Assembly: GCA_038138145.1 (NCBI GenBank)
Contig: JAYQDD010000011.1
Coordinates: forward strand, 1 to 34,451
DNA length: 34,451 nt
Direction: 5' to 3'
Source: UBA3537 sp038138145
GTDB taxonomy: Bacteria > Bacteroidota > Bacteroidia > Flavobacteriales > Flavobacteriaceae
Shown here: in pieces, positions 23,743 through 31,594 of the stretch
How positions within the stretch are numbered: the stretch's first letter is position 1
Layout of the letters: each line of letters opens with the position of its first letter
Program-made: the position numbers and the translations under genes
The notes under the pieces: generated by a model
What the model saw: only the letters and a program-made list of their open reading frames with translations
Told to the model about the DNA's origin: nothing
Databases searched by the model: none

Positions 23743-24246
23743 ATGAAAAAGCTAAACTCTATTTTACTCCTTACAACTGTTGTTTTACTTGCCCTAAACT
23801 GTAAAAACAAAACGGAAGCAGAAATCAAAACTGTGGATAACGGTACAACCGAAAACACTGAAGCTTACGAAAAACAAGCTGAAAATTTCCAAAACAATGA
23901 ACATTATGCCGCTGCTCAATTTACCATCAAAGGGATGACTTGTGCCATGGGCTGTGCCAAAACCATTGAGAAAAAATTGGCCAAGATGGACGGCATGTAC
24001 AACGCAAAAGTCGATTTTGAAAACGAATTGGCAACCGTAGAATTTGATGCTGAAAAAATTGATAAAGATGCGCTTATTGCTACCGTTTCATTTGTGAGTG
24101 ACACCTACTCTGTACAAGATGTGCAACTTTCGGATCAACCATTTTCTGTTAAGTCGTGTAAAAAAGACTGCAAAAAAAAGTGTTGCGCAAAAAAGAAAGA
24201 ATGCAAAAAGGAATGCAAAAAAAAGTGTTGTGCTAAAAAATGCTAA
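23743..24246 (+). CDS. Lipoprotein with HMA metal-binding domain and Cys/Lys-rich tail
   Basis: A 167-residue protein in three parts. Residues 1-20 are a lipoprotein signal ending LLALNC, with the lipidated cysteine at 20. Residues about 57-128 are a heavy-metal-associated fold (AAQFTIKGMTC ... IEKKLAKMDGMYNAKVDFENELATVEFD). Its metal loop is GMTCAMGC, so the cysteines are spaced CxxxC (C67, C71) rather than the common CxxC. Residues 139-167 form a tail with nine cysteines and many lysines made of two 13-residue repeats (CKKDCKKKCCAKK and CKKECKKKCCAKK). It probably binds a soft metal such as copper, zinc or silver at the cell surface or in the periplasm. No metal pump or regulator lies beside it. 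Its stop overlaps pepP by 4 bases. Confidence 0.88.
   Translation: MKKLNSILLLTTVVLLALNCKNKTEAEIKTVDNGTTENTEAYEKQAENFQNNEHYAAAQFTIKGMTCAMGCAKTIEKKLAKMDGMYNAKVDFENELATVEFDAEKIDKDALIATVSFVSDTYSVQDVQLSDQPFSVKSCKKDCKKKCCAKKKECKKECKKKCCAKKC
24157..24240 (+). repeat. In-frame tandem repeat encoding the Cys/Lys tail
   Basis: Two 39-base units (24157-24195 and 24202-24240), separated by 6 bases, encode CKKxCKKKCCAKK. Codons differ slightly between units (GAC/GAA, TGC/TGT, GCA/GCT), so the duplication is not brand new. Confidence 0.85.
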
Positions 24247-25535
24247 GCATTCATTAGTGTTTCAATTTCTTCAATTTCAATCGGGATATTTTCCATTAAA
24301 TTTAGTGGTGCGCCATTGGACTGAATAACCACATCATCTTCCAAACGAATCCCCATTTGTTCCTCTTGGATGTAAATCCCTGGCTCAACGGTAAAGACCA
24401 TATTGGGCAACATTGGTGTTTTCAGTGCGCCAAAATCGTGGGTATCTAATCCCATGTGGTGTGAAGTGCCGTGCATAAAGTATTTTTTATAGGCAGGCCA
24501 CTTTGGATCTTCATTTTGAACATCGGCCTTATCGATTAATCCCAGACCCAAAAGTTCGGAAGTCATCAGTTTACCAACTTCTATGTGATAGTCTTCCCAA
24601 ATGGTTCCCGGAACCAACATTTTTGTCGCTTCGTTTTTAACATTCAAAACCGCTTGATAGACCGCTTTTTGACGTGCTGAAAAACGACCACTCACAGGGA
24701 TTGTTCTTGTCATATCACTAGCATAATTGGCATACTCCGCACCAACATCCATCAAAAGCATGTCCCCAGCTTTGCATTGTTGGTTGTTTTCAATGTAATG
24801 CAATACACAAGCATTGAATCCAGAGCCAATGATTGGGGTATACGCAAATCCTTTGGAACGATTTTTAAGAAATTCATGCGCATATTCGGCTTCAATTTCA
24901 TATTCCATCACCCCTGGTTTTACATAATTAAGCACCCGTCTAAATCCTTTTTCAGTGATGTTACAGGCATTTTGAATCAAAGCAATTTCTTCGGGTTCTT
25001 TCACACCACGCAAGGATTCCATAATGGGAAAATTGGGTATGATTTTGTGTTTTGTATAGTTAGCTTTGACGGATTTAATAAAACGATCCTCACGTGTTTC
25101 CATTTCAACAGCTTGACGATAATGATCGTTGTTGTTGAAGTACAATGTTTTAGAGCCTTTCATCAATTCTTCAAAAATTGCTTCAAACTCATCTAACCAA
25201 TATATTGTTTGCACTCCTGAGGTTTCAGTAGCTTGTGTTTTGGTAAGTTTTGCACCTTCCCAAATGGCAATATGGTCGTTTGTTTCTTTAAGAAATAAAA
25301 TCTCTTTGTGGGCATTGTTTTTTGCGTCGGGACAAAGGACGAGAATGCTCTCTTCCTGATCCACACCACTGAGATAAAAAATATTACGGTGTTGATGAAA
25401 AGGAAGGGTACTGTCTGCACCGGTCGAAAAAATATCGTTGGAGTTAAAAACTGCTATAGAATTTGGAGCCATTTGTGCAGCAAATTTTTTTCTGTTTTTG
25501 ATGAATAATTGCGAATCAATTTGTAGGTACTTCAT
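24243..25535 (-). CDS. pepP: Xaa-Pro aminopeptidase (M24B)
   Basis: Cytosolic dinuclear metallopeptidase that removes N-terminal residues before proline. The 430-residue product has an N-terminal AMP_N domain (FAAQMAPNSIAVFNSNDIFSTGADSTLPFHQHRNIFYLSG) and a pita-bread domain with the metal ligands in MDVGAEYANYASDMTRTIP (two Asp), HGTSHHMGLDTHD (His), TVEPGIY (Glu) and IRLEDD (Glu). The open frame reaches 25553, but the ATG at 25535 is preferred: a -7 box at 25551-25558 overlaps the upstream ATG, and MKYLQIDSQLF is a natural start. It ends overlapping the HMA lipoprotein gene by 4 bases. Confidence 0.93.
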   Translation of the reverse strand: MKYLQIDSQLFIKNRKKFAAQMAPNSIAVFNSNDIFSTGADSTLPFHQHRNIFYLSGVDQEESILVLCPDAKNNAHKEILFLKETNDHIAIWEGAKLTKTQATETSGVQTIYWLDEFEAIFEELMKGSKTLYFNNNDHYRQAVEMETREDRFIKSVKANYTKHKIIPNFPIMESLRGVKEPEEIALIQNACNITEKGFRRVLNYVKPGVMEYEIEAEYAHEFLKNRSKGFAYTPIIGSGFNACVLHYIENNQQCKAGDMLLMDVGAEYANYASDMTRTIPVSGRFSARQKAVYQAVLNVKNEATKMLVPGTIWEDYHIEVGKLMTSELLGLGLIDKADVQNEDPKWPAYKKYFMHGTSHHMGLDTHDFGALKTPMLPNMVFTVEPGIYIQEEQMGIRLEDDVVIQSNGAPLNLMENIPIEIEEIETLMNA

Positions 25536-25550
25536 AGAAATGTATTTTTT

Positions 25551-25558
25551 CAAATGTA
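25551..25558 (-). promoter_or_regulatory. Putative pepP promoter -7 box
   Basis: Minus-strand TACATTTG, a full match to TAnnTTTG, 15 bases upstream of the chosen pepP start. It argues against initiation at the upstream ATG (25553). Confidence 0.42.
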
Positions 25559-25591
25559 ACTATTTTCTACTAAAATTACGAAGATTAAAAA

Positions 25592-25612
25592 CATACAGGG
25601 AAAAAATGTATG
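25592..25612. repeat. Inverted repeat in the pepP-sdhC intergenic region
   Basis: CATACA-N9-TGTATG, a perfect 6-bp inverted repeat about 50 bases upstream of the sdh -33 element. It could be an operator; no regulator can be named. Confidence 0.35.
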
Positions 25613-25662
25613 CCCCACTCTATTTAAACCAATTCTGAATTAAAAAAATATGATAAATGTTA

Positions 25663-25693
25663 TTGTCTAAAACCGCGTTGTGTAGTACCTTTG
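25663..25693 (+). promoter_or_regulatory. Promoter of the sdhCAB operon
   Basis: TTG (25663-25665), 20-base spacer, TACCTTTG (25686-25693): an exact fit to the Bacteroidota sigma-A consensus, 23 bases upstream of the sdhC ATG. Confidence 0.8.
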
Positions 25694-25716
25694 CTTAGTT
25701 ATAAAAATTTAATCAA

Positions 25717-26400
25717 ATGAGTGGATTTTTAAAGTCTTCTATAGGGAGAAAAATAGCTATGGCACTTTCAGCATTTTTCCTCATGGTGTTTATTTTACAA
25801 CACTTCGCCATTAATATTTTATCTGTTTTCAATCCTGATTTGTTCAATGAGGCCTCACACTTTATGGGCACCAACCCTCTTGTGCAATTTGTACTTCAAC
25901 CTATACTTATTTTTGGGGTTGTCTTTCATTTTATAATGGGTTTTGTTTTAGAATTCAAAAATTACGCTTCCCGCAGTGTCAGTTATGCCGTAAATAATGG
26001 AAATGCCAATTCGACTTGGATGAGCCGAAACATGATTTATAGTGGCGGATTTATTCTTGTCTTTCTTGTAATACATTTTATAGATTTTTGGATTCCAGAA
26101 ATCAATACTAAATATATTACTGGCGATTCTTCAGGCCTTCTAGCAGATGGTAGCGATTTCCGTTATTTTGAAGAACTGCAGCACAAATTTGTGCCATTGT
26201 GGCGCGTATTGCTGTACTGTATTGGTTTTATATTTTTATCGCTTCACCTTTTGCATGGGTTCAGTTCTGCCTTTCAATCGGTTGGTGCAAACAACAAATA
26301 CACTCAAGCTCTAAAAGGATTTGGAAAAGCATATGCTGTGCTCATTCCTCTTGGCTTTATCGTCATCGCTTTGTTCCATTTTTTTAATAACGCGCATTAA
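25717..26400 (+). CDS. sdhC: Succinate dehydrogenase cytochrome b subunit, B type
   Basis: Membrane anchor of complex II, 227 residues with five predicted membrane helices, as in the single-anchor diheme (B-type) enzymes of Bacteroidota and Wolinella fumarate reductase. Histidines suited to heme b ligation lie inside the helices: H29, H71, H120 and H177/H180. The N-terminus MSGFLKSSIGRKIAMALSAFF is typical. There is no separate sdhD gene, consistent with a B-type enzyme. sdhA starts 12 bases after the stop. Confidence 0.95.
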   Translation: MSGFLKSSIGRKIAMALSAFFLMVFILQHFAINILSVFNPDLFNEASHFMGTNPLVQFVLQPILIFGVVFHFIMGFVLEFKNYASRSVSYAVNNGNANSTWMSRNMIYSGGFILVFLVIHFIDFWIPEINTKYITGDSSGLLADGSDFRYFEELQHKFVPLWRVLLYCIGFIFLSLHLLHGFSSAFQSVGANNKYTQALKGFGKAYAVLIPLGFIVIALFHFFNNAH

Positions 26401-26412
26401 AACTATATACCT

Positions 26413-28410
26413 ATGGCTTTAGATTCAAAAATTCCACAAGGGCCTTTGGCAGACAAGTGGACCAATCATAAAAATAAAATAGACCTGGTCAATCCAGCCA
26501 ACAAACGATCTATAGACGTTATTGTTGTAGGAACAGGACTAGCAGGCGGTTCTGCAGCAGCTACACTTGCAGAACTGGGCTACAATGTCAAGGCATTTTG
26601 CTTTCAAGATTCACCAAGACGTGCACACTCTATTGCTGCTCAGGGAGGAATAAATGCCGCAAAAAACTATCAAGGTGATGGCGATTCTACTTATAGACTC
26701 TTTTATGACACCGTAAAAGGAGGTGACTACCGTTCTCGAGAAGCCAATGTTTACAGATTGGCAGAAGTTTCAACCAACATCATTGATCAATGTGTTGCAC
26801 AGGGTGTTCCTTTTGCTCGAGATTATGGTGGATTATTGGACAACCGCTCTTTTGGTGGTGTTTTGGTCTCGCGTACTTTTTATGCCAAAGGACAAACAGG
26901 CCAACAATTATTGTTAGGTGCATACTCTGCGATGAACCGTCAAATAGGTCGTGGAAAAATAAAAATGTACAACCGTCATGAAATGTTAGATGTGGTTGTT
27001 GTCGATGGAAAAGCACGAGGCATCATCACGCGAAACCTAGTAACAGGTGAAATCGAACGCCATTCGGCACATGCCGTTGTTCTTGGAAGTGGTGGATATG
27101 GAAATGTCTTTTACCTTTCCACCAATGCGATGGGCAGTAATGTTACCGCTGCATGGAAGGCACACAAAAGAGGAGCATATTTTGCAAATCCTTGCTACAC
27201 ACAAATTCATCCCACATGTATTCCTGTTTCTGGAGATCACCAATCCAAACTGACGCTCATGTCAGAATCGCTGCGTAACGATGGTCGAATTTGGGTGCCT
27301 AAAAAACTTGAAGATGCCAAAGCCATTCAAAATAAAACACTTAAACCCACTGCAATTGCAGAAGAAGATCGCGATTACTTCTTAGAACGTCGTTATCCTG
27401 CTTTTGGGAATTTGGTGCCAAGAGATGTTGCGTCCAGAGCCGCAAAAGAACGTTGCGATGCTGGATTTGGAGTTAATGCTACAGGCGAAGCTGTTTTTCT
27501 TGACTTTGCTTCAGCAATCATTCGCTATGGTAAAGAACAAGCTCATGTCAAAGGACTGGATGAAAATGATGAAAGTTTAGTCAATAAATTAGGTAAGGAA
27601 GTTGTAAAAAGTAAATATGGCAACTTGTTTCAGATGTATGAAAAAATTGTAGATGAAAATCCTTACGAAACGCCAATGATGATTTACCCCGCGGTGCATT
27701 ACACCATGGGCGGCATATGGGTAGATTACAATTTGCAAACAACAATACCAGGACTATACGCCATTGGAGAAGCTAATTTTTCAGACCACGGCGCCAATAG
27801 ACTCGGTGCTTCTGCGCTGATGCAAGGTCTTGCCGATGGGTATTTTGTACTTCCTTATACCATTGGAGATTATCTGTCTGATGATATTAGAACAGGGCCA
27901 ATTTCTACAGACAGTAAAGAGTTTGAAGAGGCAGAAGAAAACGTTCGTCAACAAATTGATCGTTTCATCAATAATAAAGGCACTAAACCGGTTGATTATT
28001 TCCACAAACGTCTGGGGAAAATCATGTGGAACAAATGCGGAATGGCTAGAAACGAAAAAGAACTGAAAGAAGCCATTGAAGAAATTTCAGCATTGCGTGA
28101 AGAATTTTACAGGGACGTACTTGTTCCTGGTGATGCCAACGAATTCAATGAAGAATTGGCCAAAGCAGGACGAGTAGCCGATTTCTTGGAACTCGGTGAA
28201 CTGTTTGCCAAAGATGCTTTAGTTAGAGAAGAATCTGCAGGAGGACATTTCCGTGAGGAATACCAAACTAAAGAAGGTGAAGCACAGCGAAGAAAAGAAT
28301 TTCAATTTGTCTCAGCTTGGGAATATAAAGGCGCTCCAAAAGATGCAAAACTCCACAAAGAGACATTAGAATACGATAATATAGAAGTTAAAGAACGCTC
28401 ATACAAATAG
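26413..28410 (+). CDS. sdhA: Succinate dehydrogenase flavoprotein subunit
   Basis: Catalytic subunit of complex II, oxidising succinate to fumarate with covalent FAD. The 665-residue product has the FAD dinucleotide fold (VVGTGLAGGSAAATLAELG), the flavinylation region around RAHSIAAQGGINAAKNYQGDGD, the active-site segments HYTMGGIWVD and GEANFSDHGANRLGASALMQG, and the C-terminal domain with FREEYQTKEGEAQRR. Length and the VGTGLAGG variant fit the B-type clade close to Wolinella-like fumarate reductase. sdhB follows after 8 bases. Confidence 0.97.
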   Translation: MALDSKIPQGPLADKWTNHKNKIDLVNPANKRSIDVIVVGTGLAGGSAAATLAELGYNVKAFCFQDSPRRAHSIAAQGGINAAKNYQGDGDSTYRLFYDTVKGGDYRSREANVYRLAEVSTNIIDQCVAQGVPFARDYGGLLDNRSFGGVLVSRTFYAKGQTGQQLLLGAYSAMNRQIGRGKIKMYNRHEMLDVVVVDGKARGIITRNLVTGEIERHSAHAVVLGSGGYGNVFYLSTNAMGSNVTAAWKAHKRGAYFANPCYTQIHPTCIPVSGDHQSKLTLMSESLRNDGRIWVPKKLEDAKAIQNKTLKPTAIAEEDRDYFLERRYPAFGNLVPRDVASRAAKERCDAGFGVNATGEAVFLDFASAIIRYGKEQAHVKGLDENDESLVNKLGKEVVKSKYGNLFQMYEKIVDENPYETPMMIYPAVHYTMGGIWVDYNLQTTIPGLYAIGEANFSDHGANRLGASALMQGLADGYFVLPYTIGDYLSDDIRTGPISTDSKEFEEAEENVRQQIDRFINNKGTKPVDYFHKRLGKIMWNKCGMARNEKELKEAIEEISALREEFYRDVLVPGDANEFNEELAKAGRVADFLELGELFAKDALVREESAGGHFREEYQTKEGEAQRRKEFQFVSAWEYKGAPKDAKLHKETLEYDNIEVKERSYK

Positions 28411-28418
28411 AAATTGCT

Positions 28419-29165
28419 ATGAATTTAACATTAAAAATATGGCGTCAAAAAAACGCCAATACGGAAGGCAAAATTGTTGAATACCCTATTAAGGATATTT
28501 CGCCAGATATGTCATTTTTAGAAATGCTCGATGTTTTGAATAGTCAACTCATCCCTGCTGGTGAAGAACCTGTAGCGTTTGATCACGATTGTCGTGAAGG
28601 CATTTGTGGATCATGCTCATTATACATCAACGGAGAAGCACATGGCCCAGACCGTAGAGTAACTACATGTCAATTGCACATGCGTAAATTCAAAGATGGT
28701 GACACTATTTTTATTGAACCTTTTAGAGCAAATGCTTTTCCTGTCGTGAAAGATTTGGTGGTTGATCGGTCGGCTTTTGATCGTATTCAGCATGCTGGTG
28801 GTTTTATCTCTGTCAATACTTCTGGGAACACCCAAGACGGAAATGCTATTCCAATTTCAAAACATGCCGCTGATGAGGCCATGGATGCCGCCACGTGTAT
28901 TGGTTGCGGTGCTTGTGTAGCGACTTGTAAAAATTCTTCTGCGATGCTGTTTGTAGGGGCAAAAGTCTCACAGTATGCTTTACTTCCTCAAGGACAGGTA
29001 GAAGCCGCTGATCGTGTACAAAATATGGTCGCACAAATGGATTTGGAAGGGTTTGGAAATTGTACTAATACCGGTGCTTGCGAAGTGGAATGCCCAAAGG
29101 GTATTTCGTTAGAAAATATTGCGCGCATGAATCGAGAATTGGTCAAAGCCAACTTGAAGGGTTAA
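28419..29165 (+). CDS. sdhB: Succinate dehydrogenase iron-sulfur subunit
   Basis: Electron-transfer subunit of 248 residues carrying three clusters. The 2Fe-2S ligands are C58, C63, C66 (CREGICGSC) and C84. The 4Fe-4S ligands are C160, C163 and C166 (CIGCGAC), with C170 and the later C215, C221 and C225 (NTGACEVECPKG) shared with the 3Fe-4S site. It is the last gene of sdhCAB. Its stop overlaps by 4 bases, tail to tail, with the convergent Ig-like lipoprotein gene, and I see no terminator hairpin there. Confidence 0.97.
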   Translation: MNLTLKIWRQKNANTEGKIVEYPIKDISPDMSFLEMLDVLNSQLIPAGEEPVAFDHDCREGICGSCSLYINGEAHGPDRRVTTCQLHMRKFKDGDTIFIEPFRANAFPVVKDLVVDRSAFDRIQHAGGFISVNTSGNTQDGNAIPISKHAADEAMDAATCIGCGACVATCKNSSAMLFVGAKVSQYALLPQGQVEAADRVQNMVAQMDLEGFGNCTNTGACEVECPKGISLENIARMNRELVKANLKG

Positions 29166-30766
29166 TCCTCCAAAATAAATTCTGTAATCCAATCCCAATC
29201 AGCTCGGATTTCTATAGTTTCCTTAGCATAGCTTACCCGTTCGGGTTGGATTTTTTTGAGAAAATTTCCTGAATCGTATTTACCATTGTTATTGGAGTCA
29301 AAAATAGCTCTAAGAAAATAGATTCCAGGATCAACGTTCTTAAAGTCAATTGGGCCAGGACCTTTAACAATTTGCTCCTCCTCTACATCCCCATTGCTGG
29401 TTACAAATTGAATGATGATGGGATATTTTGCATTGCGAAGATCTACACGAATATTTCCGTAATCTGATAAAAGTTTTGTCCCCGCTTTGAAGCGCAATGT
29501 GTCGTTCTCTACACCATAAAAATCTTTAAATGCGCCAGGCAAAAATTGTATGTCGTAAGTATTATTTTCCTTTAAATCAAATTTAAAATTTGCCAAAGTT
29601 GGACGCAGTTTATCTATGGATAGTTGCCCTTTCACGGCCAATGAATCTTTGTCCATTATGGATGCTTTGCTGTTGTCTACAAACAATAGTGGAATCGTGG
29701 AGCGTAACTGAAAAGCTGTGTCTGGTTTCAGTGAGGTATTGACCGAGTTAATAATCAATGAATCTTTATCCATTGTTTTCATACGTACTGCAACCGTATC
29801 TATAGTTGAAAAGTAAGACACTTCAAAGCGCAAAGAGTCTATTTCTGGTTTTGGTTGCATCCAATAATTCAAGGTGTCTTTTTCCAATTCCTGAGTGATG
29901 CGGTACGAAAAATCATCGGGAACATTGGACAAAATTTTGATTCCTAAACTATCTGGAGATCCTTCGTAAGCAAAACCAATTCTATTTTGAGCCAATTGAC
30001 GTGCACGAGAGAATTTAAATTCTGCATCTTGTTGAAATAACTTTAACACATAAGCCGTATCAGAAGGCACAGTGACAAACTGACTCCTAAAAGCAAATTT
30101 ATCATCTTTGGGTTGATACGTATAATTTGTATTTTCTTCTTTCAATGCGGTCAATAAATACGTCCCAGCTTTTATATTTTCAACAGAAAACTGAAACAAA
30201 CTATCAGTAACGCCTATGTATTTTGGCTTTTGTTTAAAAACAATAGAATCTGTATACGTACTGTCGACCTCATGCAACAAAATTGAAACCTTTTCTGGAG
30301 TTTCATAGTCTAGGGCTTCAATAACCAACCCCTCAACCGAAAGAGAGTCAATAACTGGTCCTGTCGAAAAAACATATCTGTAATAAGGATAAGGATTCCC
30401 TTCATTATTGTCTTCTATACTTTCCCCAAAATTAAAGGCATACGTTGTATTGGGTTGTAGTGTGTCAAGAATTTTGATGGTGATGGCTTTGCTGGCAGTA
30501 CTCAGAGGAGTTAAGATGGGTTCAGGATCCATTGGAGGAGATACAATAAGTTGTCTTTGTAAATTTTTAAATTTGATGTATTCATCAAAATAAATTTTGA
30601 TTTCATCAGCATCAAAATTTGTCGAGAAATTTTTGGGCTCTTCGTCTACGACCACAGGTGGCGTTTCGTCCTTTGGCCCTCCATTGGCTGTACCGCGGTT
30701 AGCACATTGAAATAAAATCAAGCCAACAGCTGTAAAAAAAACAAAATTTAAAAATGATTTTGACAT
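29162..30766 (-). CDS. Ig-like (Big_5/SbsA-type) domain lipoprotein
   Basis: A 534-residue surface or periplasmic lipoprotein. Starting at the ATG at 30766 gives MSKSFLNFVFFTAVGLILFQC with the lipobox cysteine at about residue 21; the open frame reaches 30796, but those 10 residues would spoil the signal. An N-terminal Ig-like domain follows (DETPPVVVDEEPKNFSTNFDADEIKIYFDEYIKFKN ... TYAFNFGESIEDNNEGNPYPYYRYVFSTG), of the SbsA/Big_5 type found in many Bacteroidota lipoproteins. The rest is beta-rich, with a C-terminal FDSNNNGKYDSGNFLKKIQPE segment resembling a calcium-type DxNxNG loop. It lies 42 bases after comF, probably in the same transcript. Specific function unknown. Confidence 0.85.
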   Translation of the reverse strand: MSKSFLNFVFFTAVGLILFQCANRGTANGGPKDETPPVVVDEEPKNFSTNFDADEIKIYFDEYIKFKNLQRQLIVSPPMDPEPILTPLSTASKAITIKILDTLQPNTTYAFNFGESIEDNNEGNPYPYYRYVFSTGPVIDSLSVEGLVIEALDYETPEKVSILLHEVDSTYTDSIVFKQKPKYIGVTDSLFQFSVENIKAGTYLLTALKEENTNYTYQPKDDKFAFRSQFVTVPSDTAYVLKLFQQDAEFKFSRARQLAQNRIGFAYEGSPDSLGIKILSNVPDDFSYRITQELEKDTLNYWMQPKPEIDSLRFEVSYFSTIDTVAVRMKTMDKDSLIINSVNTSLKPDTAFQLRSTIPLLFVDNSKASIMDKDSLAVKGQLSIDKLRPTLANFKFDLKENNTYDIQFLPGAFKDFYGVENDTLRFKAGTKLLSDYGNIRVDLRNAKYPIIIQFVTSNGDVEEEQIVKGPGPIDFKNVDPGIYFLRAIFDSNNNGKYDSGNFLKKIQPERVSYAKETIEIRADWDWITEFILED

Positions 30767-30808
30767 ACCTCTACATTGAGCAACACAAAGAAACAACTTA
30801 TTTTAATT

Positions 30809-31507
30809 TTAGCGAAACATAGATGATGCAATTGCTATGGTTGCTAAACTCAAGTGTTTAACACCTGCATCGAGCAACACTTTTGAACACGCTTCAATGG
30901 TAGCACCCGTTGTAATGAGATCATCAACCAACAAAACATGCTTTCCAAAAACTACCTCGCTTTTGGCCATTTGAAAATTATGGACAACAGAATTCCAACG
31001 TTCTTCTTTGGTTTGAAAAACTTGAGTTTTTGCGTGTTTTATCTTAATTAAAACAGTATCGACACAAGGGATATCAAATACTTTGGCGATTGCCATTGCA
31101 AAAGGCAATACTTGATTGTATCCACGCTTTTTTAGTCTTCTTTTGTGTGTAGGCACAGGAACTATAATATCAATTTTGTCAAAACGTTTGGAAATTTTCA
31201 TTTCTGTTCCAAGCCACAATCCTAAAGTTGTTCCTACAGATTTTTGTTGATTATACTTAAGATTATGTAAGAGGGTTTGAACTCGACTGTGCTTTTGAAA
31301 ATAAAATAAAGACGTGGAAGCAACAAAATGAATTCGTCCAAAAAATAAATGGTTTAATGGGTGGTCTTGCTGAAAATGATAATTTGTAACAGGCAACTGA
31401 TGCCGACAAGCCACACAAATTTGAAACTCATTGTCTGTCAAAATAGACTTGCAAGCTTGACATTGAGGCGGAAAAAATAAATCAATTAAATAGTTCAATA
31501 AAGTCAT
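30809..31507 (-). CDS. ComF family phosphoribosyltransferase-like protein
   Basis: A 232-residue protein of the ComF/GntX group, linked to DNA uptake in naturally competent bacteria. The N-terminal zinc finger is C16, C19, C31 and C34 (PPQCQACK ... CVAC), and the C-terminal phosphoribosyltransferase loop is VLLVDDLITTGATIEAC. The frame is open to 31663, but translation from there would run across the glyS promoter and start; the ATG at 31507 (MTLLNYLIDLFFPPQC) is the normal beginning. It is divergent from glyS. Confidence 0.93.
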   Translation of the reverse strand: MTLLNYLIDLFFPPQCQACKSILTDNEFQICVACRHQLPVTNYHFQQDHPLNHLFFGRIHFVASTSLFYFQKHSRVQTLLHNLKYNQQKSVGTTLGLWLGTEMKISKRFDKIDIIVPVPTHKRRLKKRGYNQVLPFAMAIAKVFDIPCVDTVLIKIKHAKTQVFQTKEERWNSVVHNFQMAKSEVVFGKHVLLVDDLITTGATIEACSKVLLDAGVKHLSLATIAIASSMFR

Positions 31508-31582
31508 AGCGTTGAGGGTGAGTAAATTTAAAAATAATCTTATATTTTTTGGATTCTCGCCATTTAATTTCTTGGGGTTTTC

Positions 31583-31590
31583 TATTTTTG
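31583..31590 (+). promoter_or_regulatory. Putative glyS -7 box very close to the start codon
   Basis: TATTTTTG matches TAnnTTTG but ends only 4 bases before the glyS ATG, so a transcript from it would be nearly or fully leaderless. No spaced TTG is seen; it may be chance. Confidence 0.25.
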
Positions 31591-31594
31591 TGGC

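Noticed and set aside
24098..24328. Plus-strand frame overlapping the HMA lipoprotein tail and the pepP end
   Set aside because: Reads the Lys/Cys repeat in another frame; the lipoprotein frame has a signal, domain and regular repeat, and this one has none.
24777..25196. 139-residue open frame on the plus strand inside pepP
   Set aside because: Antisense to a well-conserved M24 peptidase; the translated sequence is Phe/Ile-rich with no domain, promoter or neighbour support.
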